From contig NZ_CP053904.1 in NCBI RefSeq assembly GCF_013256425.1, positions 992,001-1,056,000 on the forward strand: a stretch of 64,000 nucleotides of DNA. Direction: 5' to 3'. The stretch comes from Hymenobacter sp. BRD67. Its GTDB lineage: Bacteria > Bacteroidota > Bacteroidia > Cytophagales > Hymenobacteraceae. Within the stretch, counting starts at the first letter, position 1; every line of letters begins with the position of its first letter. Below the pieces are notes generated by a model, which made no database searches, was not told where the DNA came from, and saw only the letters and a list, made by a program, of their open reading frames with translations. Position numbers and translations under genes: made by a program. Of this stretch, positions 54,844 through 64,000 are shown one piece after another.

Positions 54844-57800
54844 ATGAACAAATTCATAAAAGGCCTCATCGGTTTCTCGCTGAAGCATCCCTATATCATT
54901 TTCTTTATCACGGCACTGGTAGTTATAGCAGGGGCAGTGAGTTTCTACTATACCCCGGTAGAGGCTTACCCCGATGTGACGAACACGGAAGTGGTAATTA
55001 TTACGCAGTGGCCCGGCCGCTCGGCCGAAGAAGTAGAGCGCTTCATTTCCATTCCGATTGAGACGGAGATGAACTCGATAAGCCGCAAAACGGTCATTCG
55101 CTCCATCAACCTCTTTGGTCTCTCCTTCATCAAGATTGTGTTTGAGGATGGAGCCGATAACTTCAACGCTCGCATGGAAGCCGCTCAAAAGCTGGCTAAC
55201 GTGAACCTGCCCGATGGAGTGACCGCTGGGGTGCAGCCACCTACCGGCCCGACCGGGGAAATCTACCGTTTCACCCTTGTTTCGAAAACAAAAACGGCCA
55301 CCGAGCTTAAAACGCTGGAGGATTGGGTAATTGAAAAAAACCTTAAGGCGGTGCCGGGGGTGGGCGACGTCGTTAGCTTCGGCGGTAAGGTAAAAACGTA
55401 CGAGGTGGCAGTAACACCCCCATTGCTAACCAAATATGGTTTGACGGCTCTCGACGTATTTCAGGCCTTGCAGCGGGCCAACGTGAACGTGGGTGGTGAC
55501 ATTGTGCGGGAAGGCCAGCAGGCGTTTGTGGTACGCGGTATTGGCATTGTGAAAAACGTGGCTGATATCGAGAAGATTATCATTAAAAATGTGAATGGCG
55601 TGCCGGTGCTGGTCCGCAACATCGGTACCGTACACACCTCTAACCTGCCGCAGCTTGGCATTGTGGGCCGCGACGACCACGACGATGTAGTGGAAGGTAT
55701 CGTGCTCATGCGCAAGGGTGAAAACCCGGGCGCCGTGCTGCCCCTGCTCGAAGCCAAGGTAGACTACCTGAATACCACCGTGCTGCCCGGTGATGTACGC
55801 CTCAAGGTATTTTACGACCGTACCGAGCTCAACGAGCATACGCTGCATACGGTGGGTGAAAACGTGGCAATGGGTATCACGCTGGTAACCATTATTCTGC
55901 TGATTTTTCTGGCCGACTGGCGCACTACGATAACCGTTGCAATGGTTATCCCACTGGCGCTGCTCTTCGCCTTTATCCTGATGCGCTGGAAGGGCATGAC
56001 GGCCAATCTGCTCAGTATCGGGGCCATCGACTTCGGTATTATTATCGACGGGGCCGTGGTAATGGTGGAAGGGCTCTTTGTGATGCTGGCCCATTGGGCC
56101 GAGCACGAGGGCATGGAGGAATTCAACAAGCGCGCCAAGCTGAGCAAGATTCTGCACACGGGTACGGAGATGGGTAAATCCATCTTCACGTCCAAACTCA
56201 TTATCGTGACGGCTCTGATTCCCATCTTCTCCTTTCAGAAAGTAGAGGGAAAGCTGTTCTCCCCGTTGGCCTTTACCCTCGGGTTTGCGCTGCTGGGTGC
56301 CTTGCTGCTGGCGCTTACGCTGGTGCCAGTGCTGTCTTCCATCCTGCTGAAGAAGAATGTGCGCGAGCGGCATAATCCGCTTATCGAGTTTCTGAACCGC
56401 AACTATGCTCCCTTGCTCGATAAGGTAATGGGCAACCCGCGCACGGCTATGCTTACCGCACTGCTGGCGCTTATTGCCGGCATTGGTGCCTTTCACTTCG
56501 TCGGGACGGAGTTTTTGCCCCACCTGAATGAGGGCAGTATCTACGTGCGGGCTTCCATGCCGCTGAGCATCAGCCTGGAAGACTCATACCATTTTACCAA
56601 GCAGTTCCGGCAGGATTTTGAGCAGTACCCGGAGGTGCGGGGCGTGATTTCGCAGACCGGCCGCCCCAACGACGGTACCGATGCCACGGGCTTCTTCAAC
56701 CAGGAGTTCTTCGTCGATTTGTACCCGGCCGAGCAGTGGAAGCGTAAGATTACCAAGGACGAGCTAATTGCGGAGATGCAAAAAAAGCTTAGTCACTACC
56801 GTGGGGTTGACTTTAACTTTTCCCAGCCGATTTCCGACAACGTGGAGGAAGCGGTATCGGGGGTAAAAGGCTCCATGGCCGTAAAGATTACGGGCGATGA
56901 CCTCAATTTCCTAGATAAAAAAGCCGATGAAGTCTATGCGCAGCTAAAAAAGGTAAGAGGGGTTGAAGACCTTGGTATCTTCCGAAACCTTGGCCAGCCC
57001 GAGCTGCACATTACTCTGGACCCTGATAAGATGGCGCAGTTTGGCGTGAGCGCTGCCGATGCCAACGCGGTTATTGAGATGGCAATCGGCGGCAAGGCCG
57101 TGAGCCAGGTGTTTGAAGGAGAGCGTAAATTCGACCTGCGCCTGCGCTACGATATTCCGTATCGTTCGACCCCCGACCAGATTGGCGACCTCACGGTGCC
57201 AAATCTGAGCGGCGGTAAAATCAAGCTTCAGGAAATTGCGAAGATTGAAAACGTAGCCGGCCCGGCCTTCATTTATCGGGAAAATAACTCTCGCTTTATT
57301 GCCATCAAATTCTCGGTTCGGGGCCGCGACCTGGGCTCGACTATTGCCGAAGCTCAAAAACTGGTTGCGGCTAATGTAAAGCTGCCCAAAGGCTACGCAA
57401 CGGGTTGGAACGGTGAGTTTGAAAACCAGGAGCGCGCCCAGCGGCAGCTCTCCATCGTGGTGCCTATCAGTATCCTGGCTATCTTCTTTATCCTGTTTAT
57501 TTCCTTTGGCAACGTCCTCGATTCGGTGCTGGTGCTGCTCAACGTGCCGTTTGCCCTCATTGGGGGTATAGCGGCGCTACTGCTAACGGGCGTTAACTTC
57601 TCTATATCGGCCGGCGTGGGCTTTATCGCGCTCTTCGGCGTAGCCACTCAGGATGGGGTAATTCTGGTCAACAAATTCCGCCAGAATATGCGCGAGGGTA
57701 TGCCCCTGGTGCAGGCGATTAAAGATGGGGCCCGGTCACGACTGCGCCCGGTAATGATGACGGCGCTCATGGCTTCGCTCGGGCTGTTACCCGCTGCCCT

Positions 57801-57951
57801 TAGCCACGGCATTGGTTCCGAAACCCAGAAGCCGCTGGCTATCGTCGTTATTGGCGGCCTGATAACCGCGACGCTGTTGTCGCTGCTTATTTTGCCGGCA
57901 GTATACGAGTGGGTATATAGCAGCAAGCAGGAGCGAGAGCGCCACAAGTAA
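54844..57951 (+). CDS. CzcA/CusA-family heavy-metal RND efflux pump, operon 1
   Basis: 1,035 residues from ATG 54844; twelve membrane segments in the RND pattern. The pump motif in TM4 at about residues 394-411 reads IDFGIIIDGAVVMVEG, the form seen in CzcA-type pumps for divalent cations (Zn, Co, Cd, sometimes Ni) and unlike the monovalent-copper type (AIGAMVDAAIVMIEN). TonB-independent tripartite export is expected with the adjacent adaptor and TolC protein. A terminator follows at 57973. Confidence 0.95.
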   Translation: MNKFIKGLIGFSLKHPYIIFFITALVVIAGAVSFYYTPVEAYPDVTNTEVVIITQWPGRSAEEVERFISIPIETEMNSISRKTVIRSINLFGLSFIKIVFEDGADNFNARMEAAQKLANVNLPDGVTAGVQPPTGPTGEIYRFTLVSKTKTATELKTLEDWVIEKNLKAVPGVGDVVSFGGKVKTYEVAVTPPLLTKYGLTALDVFQALQRANVNVGGDIVREGQQAFVVRGIGIVKNVADIEKIIIKNVNGVPVLVRNIGTVHTSNLPQLGIVGRDDHDDVVEGIVLMRKGENPGAVLPLLEAKVDYLNTTVLPGDVRLKVFYDRTELNEHTLHTVGENVAMGITLVTIILLIFLADWRTTITVAMVIPLALLFAFILMRWKGMTANLLSIGAIDFGIIIDGAVVMVEGLFVMLAHWAEHEGMEEFNKRAKLSKILHTGTEMGKSIFTSKLIIVTALIPIFSFQKVEGKLFSPLAFTLGFALLGALLLALTLVPVLSSILLKKNVRERHNPLIEFLNRNYAPLLDKVMGNPRTAMLTALLALIAGIGAFHFVGTEFLPHLNEGSIYVRASMPLSISLEDSYHFTKQFRQDFEQYPEVRGVISQTGRPNDGTDATGFFNQEFFVDLYPAEQWKRKITKDELIAEMQKKLSHYRGVDFNFSQPISDNVEEAVSGVKGSMAVKITGDDLNFLDKKADEVYAQLKKVRGVEDLGIFRNLGQPELHITLDPDKMAQFGVSAADANAVIEMAIGGKAVSQVFEGERKFDLRLRYDIPYRSTPDQIGDLTVPNLSGGKIKLQEIAKIENVAGPAFIYRENNSRFIAIKFSVRGRDLGSTIAEAQKLVAANVKLPKGYATGWNGEFENQERAQRQLSIVVPISILAIFFILFISFGNVLDSVLVLLNVPFALIGGIAALLLTGVNFSISAGVGFIALFGVATQDGVILVNKFRQNMREGMPLVQAIKDGARSRLRPVMMTALMASLGLLPAALSHGIGSETQKPLAIVVIGGLITATLLSLLILPAVYEWVYSSKQERERHK

Positions 57952-57972
57952 GGCATCCAGCTCCAATTAATT

Positions 57973-58007
57973 AAAAAGCCCCCAGTCTGCTTGACTGGGG
58001 CTTTTTT
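57973..58007 (+). terminator. Terminator of efflux operon 1
   Basis: AAAAAGCCCCCAGTC, loop TGCTT, GACTGGGGCTTTTTT: GC-rich stem with one bulged C and a T-run, 22 bp after the pump stop. It separates the two efflux operons. Confidence 0.85.
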
Positions 58008-58023
58008 GGCATCTGAAAATATT

Positions 58024-58074
58024 TTCTAATCTCGTTCTAATCCAATACTAATTCGATTCTAATGTAGGTGTAAT
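58024..58074 (+). promoter_or_regulatory. Five 11-bp-phased heptamers: candidate response-regulator operator, operon 2
   Basis: TTCTAAT at 58024, 58035 and 58057, TACTAAT at 58046, and a weaker GTGTAAT at 58068, all spaced exactly 11 bp. Same heptamer and phase as the array before operon 1. It ends 31 bp before an exact -7 element TAGCTTTG (58105-58112) that has no good -33 partner, as expected for an activator-dependent promoter. Confidence 0.78.
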
Positions 58075-58104
58075 TTAGATGAATAAAATATGCTGGCTTT
58101 AAGA

Positions 58105-58112
58105 TAGCTTTG
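58105..58112 (+). promoter_or_regulatory. -7 element of efflux operon 2
   Basis: TAGCTTTG, exact TAnnTTTG, 28 bp before the GTG start at 58140. Confidence 0.6.
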
Positions 58113-58139
58113 TGAGCTAACCCAAAACCAAGCTTAGCC

Positions 58140-59459
58140 GTGACTACGCAGAACGATTTACATCTAAAGGGAAATCGACTTAGCTCCATAAGTAGAATCC
58201 CTGCTTTTTTACTGCTTTTTGCCACCCAGGCCTTAGCGCAGCCAGTTGTAGACACCGTACGCCTGACGCTGCCCGATGCCGAGCAGCGCTTCGTGCAAAA
58301 CAACCTGCAGCTGCTGGCCCAGCGCTACAACATCACAGCGGCGCAGGCCCTGGCGGTGCAGGCAAAGCTCATTGACAACCCGACTATATCGCTGGACCAG
58401 AATATTATACAGCAGTCGATTCATCGGCAGGAGCCTGATGGCGCGGGCCAACAGAACCAGGTGGCGTTTCAGGTACAGCAGCTGTTTGCGCTGGCGGGCC
58501 GCCGGCGCGCAGCAGGCAAAGCTGCCCAGCAGGCAGCCGTGGTCGAAACCTTCAACCTCGAAGACCTGGTGCGCAACCTACGCTTTCAGCTGCGTACCAC
58601 GTTTTACGACGTGTACTTCCGGCAGCAGACCCTGCGCGTGTACGATACTGAAATACCCCAGCTTCAGCACACTGTCGACCTCTACCAGAGCCAGTACGAG
58701 AAGGGTAACATTGCGCTCAAAGAGGTTATCCGGCTCAAGGCGTTTCTCTTTACCCTGCAAAGCGAGCGGCTGGGCCTGATAACCGAGCAGGCTAATGGCC
58801 ATGCCGACCTGCATGTGCTGCTGCGCGATTCGACCCGCTCGGCTTATCAGCCGGTGGTTGACCCCAACCGTGTGCGCGACCTCTCGCTGAACACCTACTC
58901 CGAAACGCAGCTGACCGACACGGCCGTAGCTCGCCGCGCCGACCTGCTAGCCCGCCGGGCCGAGGTGCAGCGCCAGGAGCTGAATCTGCGCCTGCAGCGG
59001 GCCGTGGCCACGCCCGACCTCGCCGTTGGCTACAGCTACGACCGTCTGGGCTCCTACATCAATAACTATAACTCCCTGACCCTGGGAGTTGCGGTGCCCT
59101 TGTTTAACCGTAACCAGGGTAATATTCAGGCCGCTAAAGCCCAGATAAGCAACGCACAGGCCCAGGCTGCCCAGCAGCAGCTGGTGGTGCGCCGCGATGT
59201 GCACGAGGCCTACCAGGTAGCCCTGCGCCAGGACGACCTCTACCAGCACACCAGCCGCGACACCACGCCCTTTGCACGCCTCATCGACAACATTGAGCAG
59301 AGCTATACCAAGCGCCTTATCAGTGTGGTAGAATATCTGGATTTTTACGAGGCGTACAAAAACAACGTTATTCAGCTCAATACGCTGCGCGCCAACCGGA
59401 TGCGAGCCTTTGAGATTATCAATCTTTCTACCGGGCGCACGTTCTTCCGCGCCGAATAA
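58140..59459 (+). CDS. TolC/CzcC-family outer-membrane efflux protein, operon 2
   Basis: 439 residues, GTG start, signal peptide ending LLFATQALAQ. Outer-membrane factor with two OEP repeats (LPDAEQRFVQNNLQLLAQRY and YQSQYEKGNIALKEVIRLKA; second half QAKAQISNAQAQAAQ-like and YLDFYEAYKNNVIQL). No Ala/Pro linker, unlike the operon 1 protein. Shares the same order of genes with operon 1, with 72 bp to the adaptor. Confidence 0.94.
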   Translation: MTTQNDLHLKGNRLSSISRIPAFLLLFATQALAQPVVDTVRLTLPDAEQRFVQNNLQLLAQRYNITAAQALAVQAKLIDNPTISLDQNIIQQSIHRQEPDGAGQQNQVAFQVQQLFALAGRRRAAGKAAQQAAVVETFNLEDLVRNLRFQLRTTFYDVYFRQQTLRVYDTEIPQLQHTVDLYQSQYEKGNIALKEVIRLKAFLFTLQSERLGLITEQANGHADLHVLLRDSTRSAYQPVVDPNRVRDLSLNTYSETQLTDTAVARRADLLARRAEVQRQELNLRLQRAVATPDLAVGYSYDRLGSYINNYNSLTLGVAVPLFNRNQGNIQAAKAQISNAQAQAAQQQLVVRRDVHEAYQVALRQDDLYQHTSRDTTPFARLIDNIEQSYTKRLISVVEYLDFYEAYKNNVIQLNTLRANRMRAFEIINLSTGRTFFRAE

Positions 59460-59531
59460 TTCTTTCTCCCTAGCCTCGAAGGACAAGGGCCTGTGCTTTC
59501 GGAAGCCGGCGCTTGCCACTACTTACTATTC

Positions 59532-60629
59532 ATGAATCGTGCTGCTTATTTTCTGTTGCTGACCCTGGGCCTGGGGGCCTGCTCCAAGTCGGAATCTACG
59601 ACGAAAGAGGAACCAAAAACCGCCAAGAAATTCTCGCTTTCTGACCAGACCCTTAAGGAGCTGGCCTTCGATACTGTGCGCCTGGAGCCCATGCGCAGCG
59701 AGCAGTCGTTTTCGGGCCAGGTGAAAACCAATGGCGACAAAACCGCCAAAGTATTCCCGCTGGTAGGCGGAATAGTCGAAAAGCTTAATGTAGAGCTGGG
59801 CGACCACGTTACCAAGGGCCAGGTGCTGGCCGTGGTGCGCTCGGGCGAGATTGCCGACGTGCAGAACCAGAACAGCACGGCCGGCACCGACCTGGCGATT
59901 GCCCAGAAAAACCTGTCGGTAGCCGAAGACCAGTTTAAAGCTGGTCTGGCGGCCGAGCGCGACGTGGTGTTGGCCCGCGAAGAGCTGCGCAAAGCGCAGA
60001 GCAACCTCGGCAAAACCAATAAGCAGCTGGGTATCTATGGGGTGTCGCGCGATGGGCATTACACTATTAAGGCCCCGATATCGGGCTTTATTACCGACAA
60101 GAATGTAACCCAGGGCATGCAGTACACCAATGCCAACACCGACGCCGACGGCTTTTTTACCATCGCCGACCTCGACCAGGTATGGGTGCTGGCCAACGTA
60201 TTTGAGTCGGACATTGCCAACGTGAAGCTGGGCTACCAGGCCGACATTACCACGCTCTCGTACCCCGATAAGCACTTCCACGGCGTGGTCGACAAGGTGT
60301 TCAATGTGCTCGACCCCGACAGCAAAGCCCTGAAAGTGCGCATTCGGCTGCCCAACCCCGGCTACCTGCTCAAGCCCGAGATGTACGCCCAGGTACACAT
60401 TCTCAATACCGAAAACCAAAAGGAGCTGGCCGTGCCGGCCAACGCCGTGATTTTCGACAAAGACCAGCATTTTGTGCTGGTGTATAAAAGCCGGACGGAG
60501 GTCGATACCCGCCCGGTGAAAGTGGTGAAGACGGTGGGCGACGTGAGCTACGTGAGCGGCAATCTTAAGGCCGGCGATATTATCGTTACCAAAAACCAAC
60601 TGCTCGTGTACGACGAGCTGAATGACTAA
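59532..60629 (+). CDS. RND periplasmic adaptor (CzcB/CusB-like), operon 2
   Basis: 365 residues from ATG 59532 with lipobox LGAC (TLGLGACSKSES). Hallmarks: KVFPLVGGIVEKLNVELGDH, VVLAREELRKAQSNLGKTNK, IKAPISGFITDKNVTQGMQY and the LPNPGYLLKPEMYAQVHILN segment of CusB/CzcB-type adaptors. Intact frame. The gap to the pump gene (134 bp) contains an AT-rich repeat-like phrase (CATTTAACAG...) and a 7-bp hairpin (60671-60691). Confidence 0.95.
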   Translation: MNRAAYFLLLTLGLGACSKSESTTKEEPKTAKKFSLSDQTLKELAFDTVRLEPMRSEQSFSGQVKTNGDKTAKVFPLVGGIVEKLNVELGDHVTKGQVLAVVRSGEIADVQNQNSTAGTDLAIAQKNLSVAEDQFKAGLAAERDVVLAREELRKAQSNLGKTNKQLGIYGVSRDGHYTIKAPISGFITDKNVTQGMQYTNANTDADGFFTIADLDQVWVLANVFESDIANVKLGYQADITTLSYPDKHFHGVVDKVFNVLDPDSKALKVRIRLPNPGYLLKPEMYAQVHILNTENQKELAVPANAVIFDKDQHFVLVYKSRTEVDTRPVKVVKTVGDVSYVSGNLKAGDIIVTKNQLLVYDELND

Positions 60630-60762
60630 CTGTCATTTAACAGGTATCATCTGCCGGTTAACAGCCCATGCGCTGTGGTGTACTGCCACAGCCAGCGCGT
60701 TGTAGATGGGCGGTGATAAAGAGCTGAAAAGCAACTGTTAAATGGTAAATGATACTTGCTAA

Positions 60763-63700
60763 ATGAATAAGTTTATCCAAGGCATTATTGCCTTTTCGCT
60801 CAAGAACAAGGGCTTTATTTTTCTGCTCACGCTGGCGGCAATTATTGCCGGTGTGGTGAGCTACCGGAATACGCCCATCGAGGCCTTTCCGGACGTAACG
60901 AACACCGAAATCACCATCATCACGCAGTGGCCCGGCCGCTCGGCCGAGGAGATTGAGAAGTTTGTGACGGCGCCCATTGAAATCGCGCTCAACCCCGTGC
61001 AGAAGAAAACCAGCGTGCGCTCGACCACGCTCTTTAGCCTGTCGGTGGTGAAGGTGATTTTCGATGATGGCGTAGACGACGCCTTTGCCCGCGTGCAGGT
61101 CAACAACCTGCTGGCCGGGGCCGACCTGCCCGAAGGCGCGGCGCCCGAGGTGCAGCCGCCGTACGGCCCGACGGGGGAGATTTTTCGCTACACGCTGGCA
61201 TCAAACGATAAATCGACCCGCGAGCTGAAAACCATTCAGGACTGGGTAGTAGAGCGCAACCTGAAGGCCGTGCCCGGCGTGGCCGACGTGAACAGCTTCG
61301 GTGGCGAGGTAAAGAGCTACGAGATATCGGTAGACCCCAGCAAGCTGCAGGATTTTGGCCTCACGCCGCTCGACCTGTACACCGCCGTGCAGCGCTCCAA
61401 CATCAACGTGGGCGGCGACGTGATAAACGAGGGCCAGCAGAACTACGTGGTGCGCGGCATTGGCCTGCTGAATAATATCTCGGACATTAATAACACGGTC
61501 ATCAAGAACGTGAACGGCGCGCCGATTCTGGTGAAAGACGTGGCGCAGGTAGCCGAAGCGGCCCTGCCCCGCCTGGGCCGCGTGGGCCGGGGCCTGAACG
61601 ACGACATGGTGGAAGGTATTGTGGTAATGCGCAAAGGCGAAAACCCGTCGGAAGTTATCAAGCTGCTGCAAGCCAAGGTAGAGCTGCTGAACGACAAGAT
61701 TCTGCCGGCCGACGTGAAAATCAGCACGTTTTACAACCGCCAGAACCTGATTGACTTCTCGACTGAAACCGTTATTCACAACCTCACCGAGGGTATGATT
61801 TTCGTGACGGTGATTGTGTTCCTGTTCATGGCCGACTGGCGCACTACGGTCATTGTGAGCATCATTATTCCGCTGGCGCTGCTGTTTGCCTTTATCTGCC
61901 TGCGTCTTAAAGGCATGAGTGCCAACCTGCTCAGCATGGGCGCTATCGACTTCGGTATCATCATCGACGGGGCCGTGGTAATGGTGGAAGGGCTCTTTGT
62001 GGCGCTCGACCACAAAGCCCACGAGGTGGGCATGGAGCGCTTCAACAAGCTGGCCAAGCTGGGCATCATCAAGAAAACCGGCCGCGATATGGGTAAATCC
62101 ATCTTCTTTGCCAAGGCCATCATTATCACCGCGTTGCTGCCGATTTTCTCGTTTGAGAAAGTGGAAGGCAAAGTATTTTCCCCCCTGGCCTGGACGCTGG
62201 GCTTTGCGCTGCTCGGCGCGCTGATTTTTACGCTGACCCTGGTGCCGGTGCTGGCTTCGATTCTGCTGCGCAAGAACGTGCGCGAGAAAGACAACTTCTT
62301 CGTGCGGGCTATCAGCAAGGGCGCAAAAAATGTATTCGATTTTACATATATTCATAAAACCGCCAGTCTGCTGGCAGCGGCGGCGGCCGTGGTGGTAGGC
62401 ATCGGCATGTACCAGTTTCTGGGTACCGAGTTTTTGCCCGAGCTGAATGAGGGCTCCATTTACGTACGGGCGCAGCTGCCGCTCAGCATCTCGCTCGATG
62501 CGTCGAATAAGCTCTGCAACGAGATGCGGCGCGTATTCATCAGCTTTCCCGAAGTGAGCGACGTAGTAAGCCAGACCGGCCGGCCCAACGATGGTACCGA
62601 CCCTACGGGCTTCTACAACAACGAGTTTCTGGTGCAGATAAAGCACACCGATGAGGTACAGAAGAACATGAAGCACAAGGCTTACCGGGAGGCGCTTATC
62701 GAGCGGATGCAGGAAAAGCTAAACCGTTTTCCGGGCGTCGACTTCAACTTCTCGCAGCCCATCACCGACAACGTGGAAGAAGCCGCGTCGGGCGTGAAGG
62801 GAAGTATCGCCGTTAAGATATATGGTACCGACCTCAAGCTGATGGAAGGCAAAGCCCGTCAGGTATATGAGATACTGCAAAAAGTGGACGGCATCGACGA
62901 CCTGGGCCTGCTGCGCAACATCGGCCAGCCCGAGCTGCACGCCGACCTCGACGAGCGCCGCATGGCCAGCTACGGCGTCAGTAAAAGCGACGCCAACGCC
63001 GTGCTTGAAATGGCAGTGGGCGGCAAGCAGGCCAGCCAGATGTACGAAGGCGAGCGCAAATTCCCGATTCGGGTGCGCTACGAGCCGCAGTTCCGCGAAA
63101 GCCCGGCCCAGATTTCGTCGCTTATGGTGCCTACGCAAGCGGGCAAAACTGTGCCCCTCAACGAGATAGCCGACATCAAGCAGGTAACCGGTCCCAGCCT
63201 GATTTACCGCGACGACAACACGCGCTTCTCGGCCGTGAAATTTTCGGTGCGGGGCCGCGACCTTGGTTCGGCCATCGCCGAAGCGCAGGAGAAAGTGAAT
63301 AAAGTAGTGGTGCTGCCCAAAGGCTACTCCATGAAATGGACCGGCGACTTCGAGAACCAGCGCCGGGCCTCGCAACGGCTGGCGCAGGTAGTGCCTATCT
63401 CACTGGCGCTTATTTTCTTCATCCTGTTTATTCTCTTTGGCAACCTCAAAGATGCCGGACTGGTGCTGCTCAACGTGCCGTTTGCGCTCATCGGGGGCAT
63501 TGCGATGCTGCTCATTACGCACACCAACTTCTCGATTTCGGCTGGTATCGGCTTCATCGCCCTGTTTGGTATCTGTATTCAGAACGGCGTTATTCTTATC
63601 AGCGTCTTTAAGCAGAACATGCTCAATAAGATGAGCCTCGACCGTAGCTTGTCGGAAGGCGTGGCCTCGCGCGTGCGGCCGGTAGTAATGACGGCCCTGA

Positions 63701-63912
63701 TGGCTATCATCGGCCTAATGCCGGCGGCCCTCAGCACGGGCATCGGCTCCGAAACATCCAAGCCCCTGGCTATTGTGGTTATCGGCGGCCTGCTCACGGG
63801 TACTATCCTCACGCTGTTCATCTTCCCGCTGATATTCGAGCGCACCTACCGCGCCTCACACACGCACTACGCCGACGACCTCACTACCGGCCGTGAGCTG
63901 GCCGCGCATTAG
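60763..63912 (+). CDS. CzcA/CusA-family heavy-metal RND efflux pump, operon 2
   Basis: 1,049 residues. Closely parallels the operon 1 pump throughout, with the same TM4 motif IDFGIIIDGAVVMVEG at about residue 394, so also of the divalent-cation type by sequence. The two proteins differ along their length, so this is an old duplication, not a recent copy. A second hairpin pair (63941-63983) ends the transcript. Confidence 0.95.
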   Translation: MNKFIQGIIAFSLKNKGFIFLLTLAAIIAGVVSYRNTPIEAFPDVTNTEITIITQWPGRSAEEIEKFVTAPIEIALNPVQKKTSVRSTTLFSLSVVKVIFDDGVDDAFARVQVNNLLAGADLPEGAAPEVQPPYGPTGEIFRYTLASNDKSTRELKTIQDWVVERNLKAVPGVADVNSFGGEVKSYEISVDPSKLQDFGLTPLDLYTAVQRSNINVGGDVINEGQQNYVVRGIGLLNNISDINNTVIKNVNGAPILVKDVAQVAEAALPRLGRVGRGLNDDMVEGIVVMRKGENPSEVIKLLQAKVELLNDKILPADVKISTFYNRQNLIDFSTETVIHNLTEGMIFVTVIVFLFMADWRTTVIVSIIIPLALLFAFICLRLKGMSANLLSMGAIDFGIIIDGAVVMVEGLFVALDHKAHEVGMERFNKLAKLGIIKKTGRDMGKSIFFAKAIIITALLPIFSFEKVEGKVFSPLAWTLGFALLGALIFTLTLVPVLASILLRKNVREKDNFFVRAISKGAKNVFDFTYIHKTASLLAAAAAVVVGIGMYQFLGTEFLPELNEGSIYVRAQLPLSISLDASNKLCNEMRRVFISFPEVSDVVSQTGRPNDGTDPTGFYNNEFLVQIKHTDEVQKNMKHKAYREALIERMQEKLNRFPGVDFNFSQPITDNVEEAASGVKGSIAVKIYGTDLKLMEGKARQVYEILQKVDGIDDLGLLRNIGQPELHADLDERRMASYGVSKSDANAVLEMAVGGKQASQMYEGERKFPIRVRYEPQFRESPAQISSLMVPTQAGKTVPLNEIADIKQVTGPSLIYRDDNTRFSAVKFSVRGRDLGSAIAEAQEKVNKVVVLPKGYSMKWTGDFENQRRASQRLAQVVPISLALIFFILFILFGNLKDAGLVLLNVPFALIGGIAMLLITHTNFSISAGIGFIALFGICIQNGVILISVFKQNMLNKMSLDRSLSEGVASRVRPVVMTALMAIIGLMPAALSTGIGSETSKPLAIVVIGGLLTGTILTLFIFPLIFERTYRASHTHYADDLTTGRELAAH

Positions 63913-63940
63913 GAGCCGGTAGAAGCTCCGGGCTCCTGTT

Positions 63941-63983
63941 AAAAGAGGGTCATGCCGCGCAAAATGCGGTATGACCCTCTTTT
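63941..63983 (+). terminator. Terminator of efflux operon 2
   Basis: AAAAGAGGGTCATGCCGC pairs with GCGGTATGACCCTCTTTT (one G-T pair), loop GCAAAAT, with an A-run before and a T-run after. A smaller hairpin (AGGAGCC...GGCTCCT, 63911-63938) precedes it. Confidence 0.85.
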
Positions 63984-64000
63984 TAGTTGTTAATTTCTGT

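Noticed and set aside
55426..56523. 365-codon minus-strand frame in the first RND pump
   Set aside because: His/Gln-rich shadow typical of antisense RND genes; the pump frame on the other strand is certain.
60629..60760. Possible inverted repeat between adaptor and pump genes of operon 2
   Set aside because: The phrases CATTTAACAG and GTATCAT recur but in an order that does not give a good continuous stem.

Overview
The window looks like chromosome from a GC-rich member of the Bacteroidota, most likely Hymenobacter or a close relative (inference). The evidence is a SusC/SusD/SusE locus, a second TonB-dependent receptor with a DUF4249 partner, Bacteroidota-type -7 elements (TAnnTTTG) close to start codons, and many intergenic inverted-repeat families. 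No phage, plasmid, integron or CRISPR signal was seen.

Layout. 1-5.2 kb: a hairpin-rich repeat, a small AT-rich membrane protein, isocitrate dehydrogenase and an M16 peptidase with an odd insert. 5.3-11.9 kb: SDR, DEAD-box helicase, methyltransferase, CoA-transferase, Zn-dependent phospholipase C-like protein and a small periplasmic protein. 12-17.6 kb: a SusE-SusD-SusC glycan-uptake operon with a palindromic candidate operator upstream. 18.4-21.6 kb: an unknown exported protein, an esterase with a starch-binding-type domain, and a degenerate phenylalanine-hydroxylase-like protein behind a small promoter/terminator leader unit. 22-26.7 kb: a minus-strand cluster (DMT transporter, SDR, TetR-like protein, AarF/UbiB kinase, dienelactone hydrolase). 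26.7-41.3 kb: housekeeping and envelope genes (RarA, SppA, M1 peptidase, PNP, DUF4249/TonB receptor, thioredoxin, polysaccharide deacetylase, GT2, GNAT, TatD, asparaginase). 41.4 kb: tRNA-Ser(GGA). 42-49.4 kb: TetR, cytochrome b561, aminotransferase, bifunctional nuclease, EtfAB, a TPR protein and a broken thiol-disulfide oxidoreductase.

49.5-64 kb is the most coherent system: an OmpR-type regulator and its histidine kinase, followed by two complete tandem heavy-metal-type RND efflux operons (TolC-like, adaptor, CzcA-like pump, twice). Upstream of each operon lies an array of the heptamer TTCTAAT repeated at exactly 11 bp. This is the geometry expected for an OmpR/PhoB-family activator and suggests that the two-component system next door controls both pumps.

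Sequence quality matters here. Ten genes are broken by frameshifts at fifteen sites, and every site is repaired by adding one G or C, almost always in a G/C run. The corrected lengths are all multiples of three. I read this as systematic homopolymer under-calling in the assembly, not as biology, and I annotate the full spans. One further gene (48255-49376) carries two in-frame stop codons instead and is listed as a possible true pseudogene.
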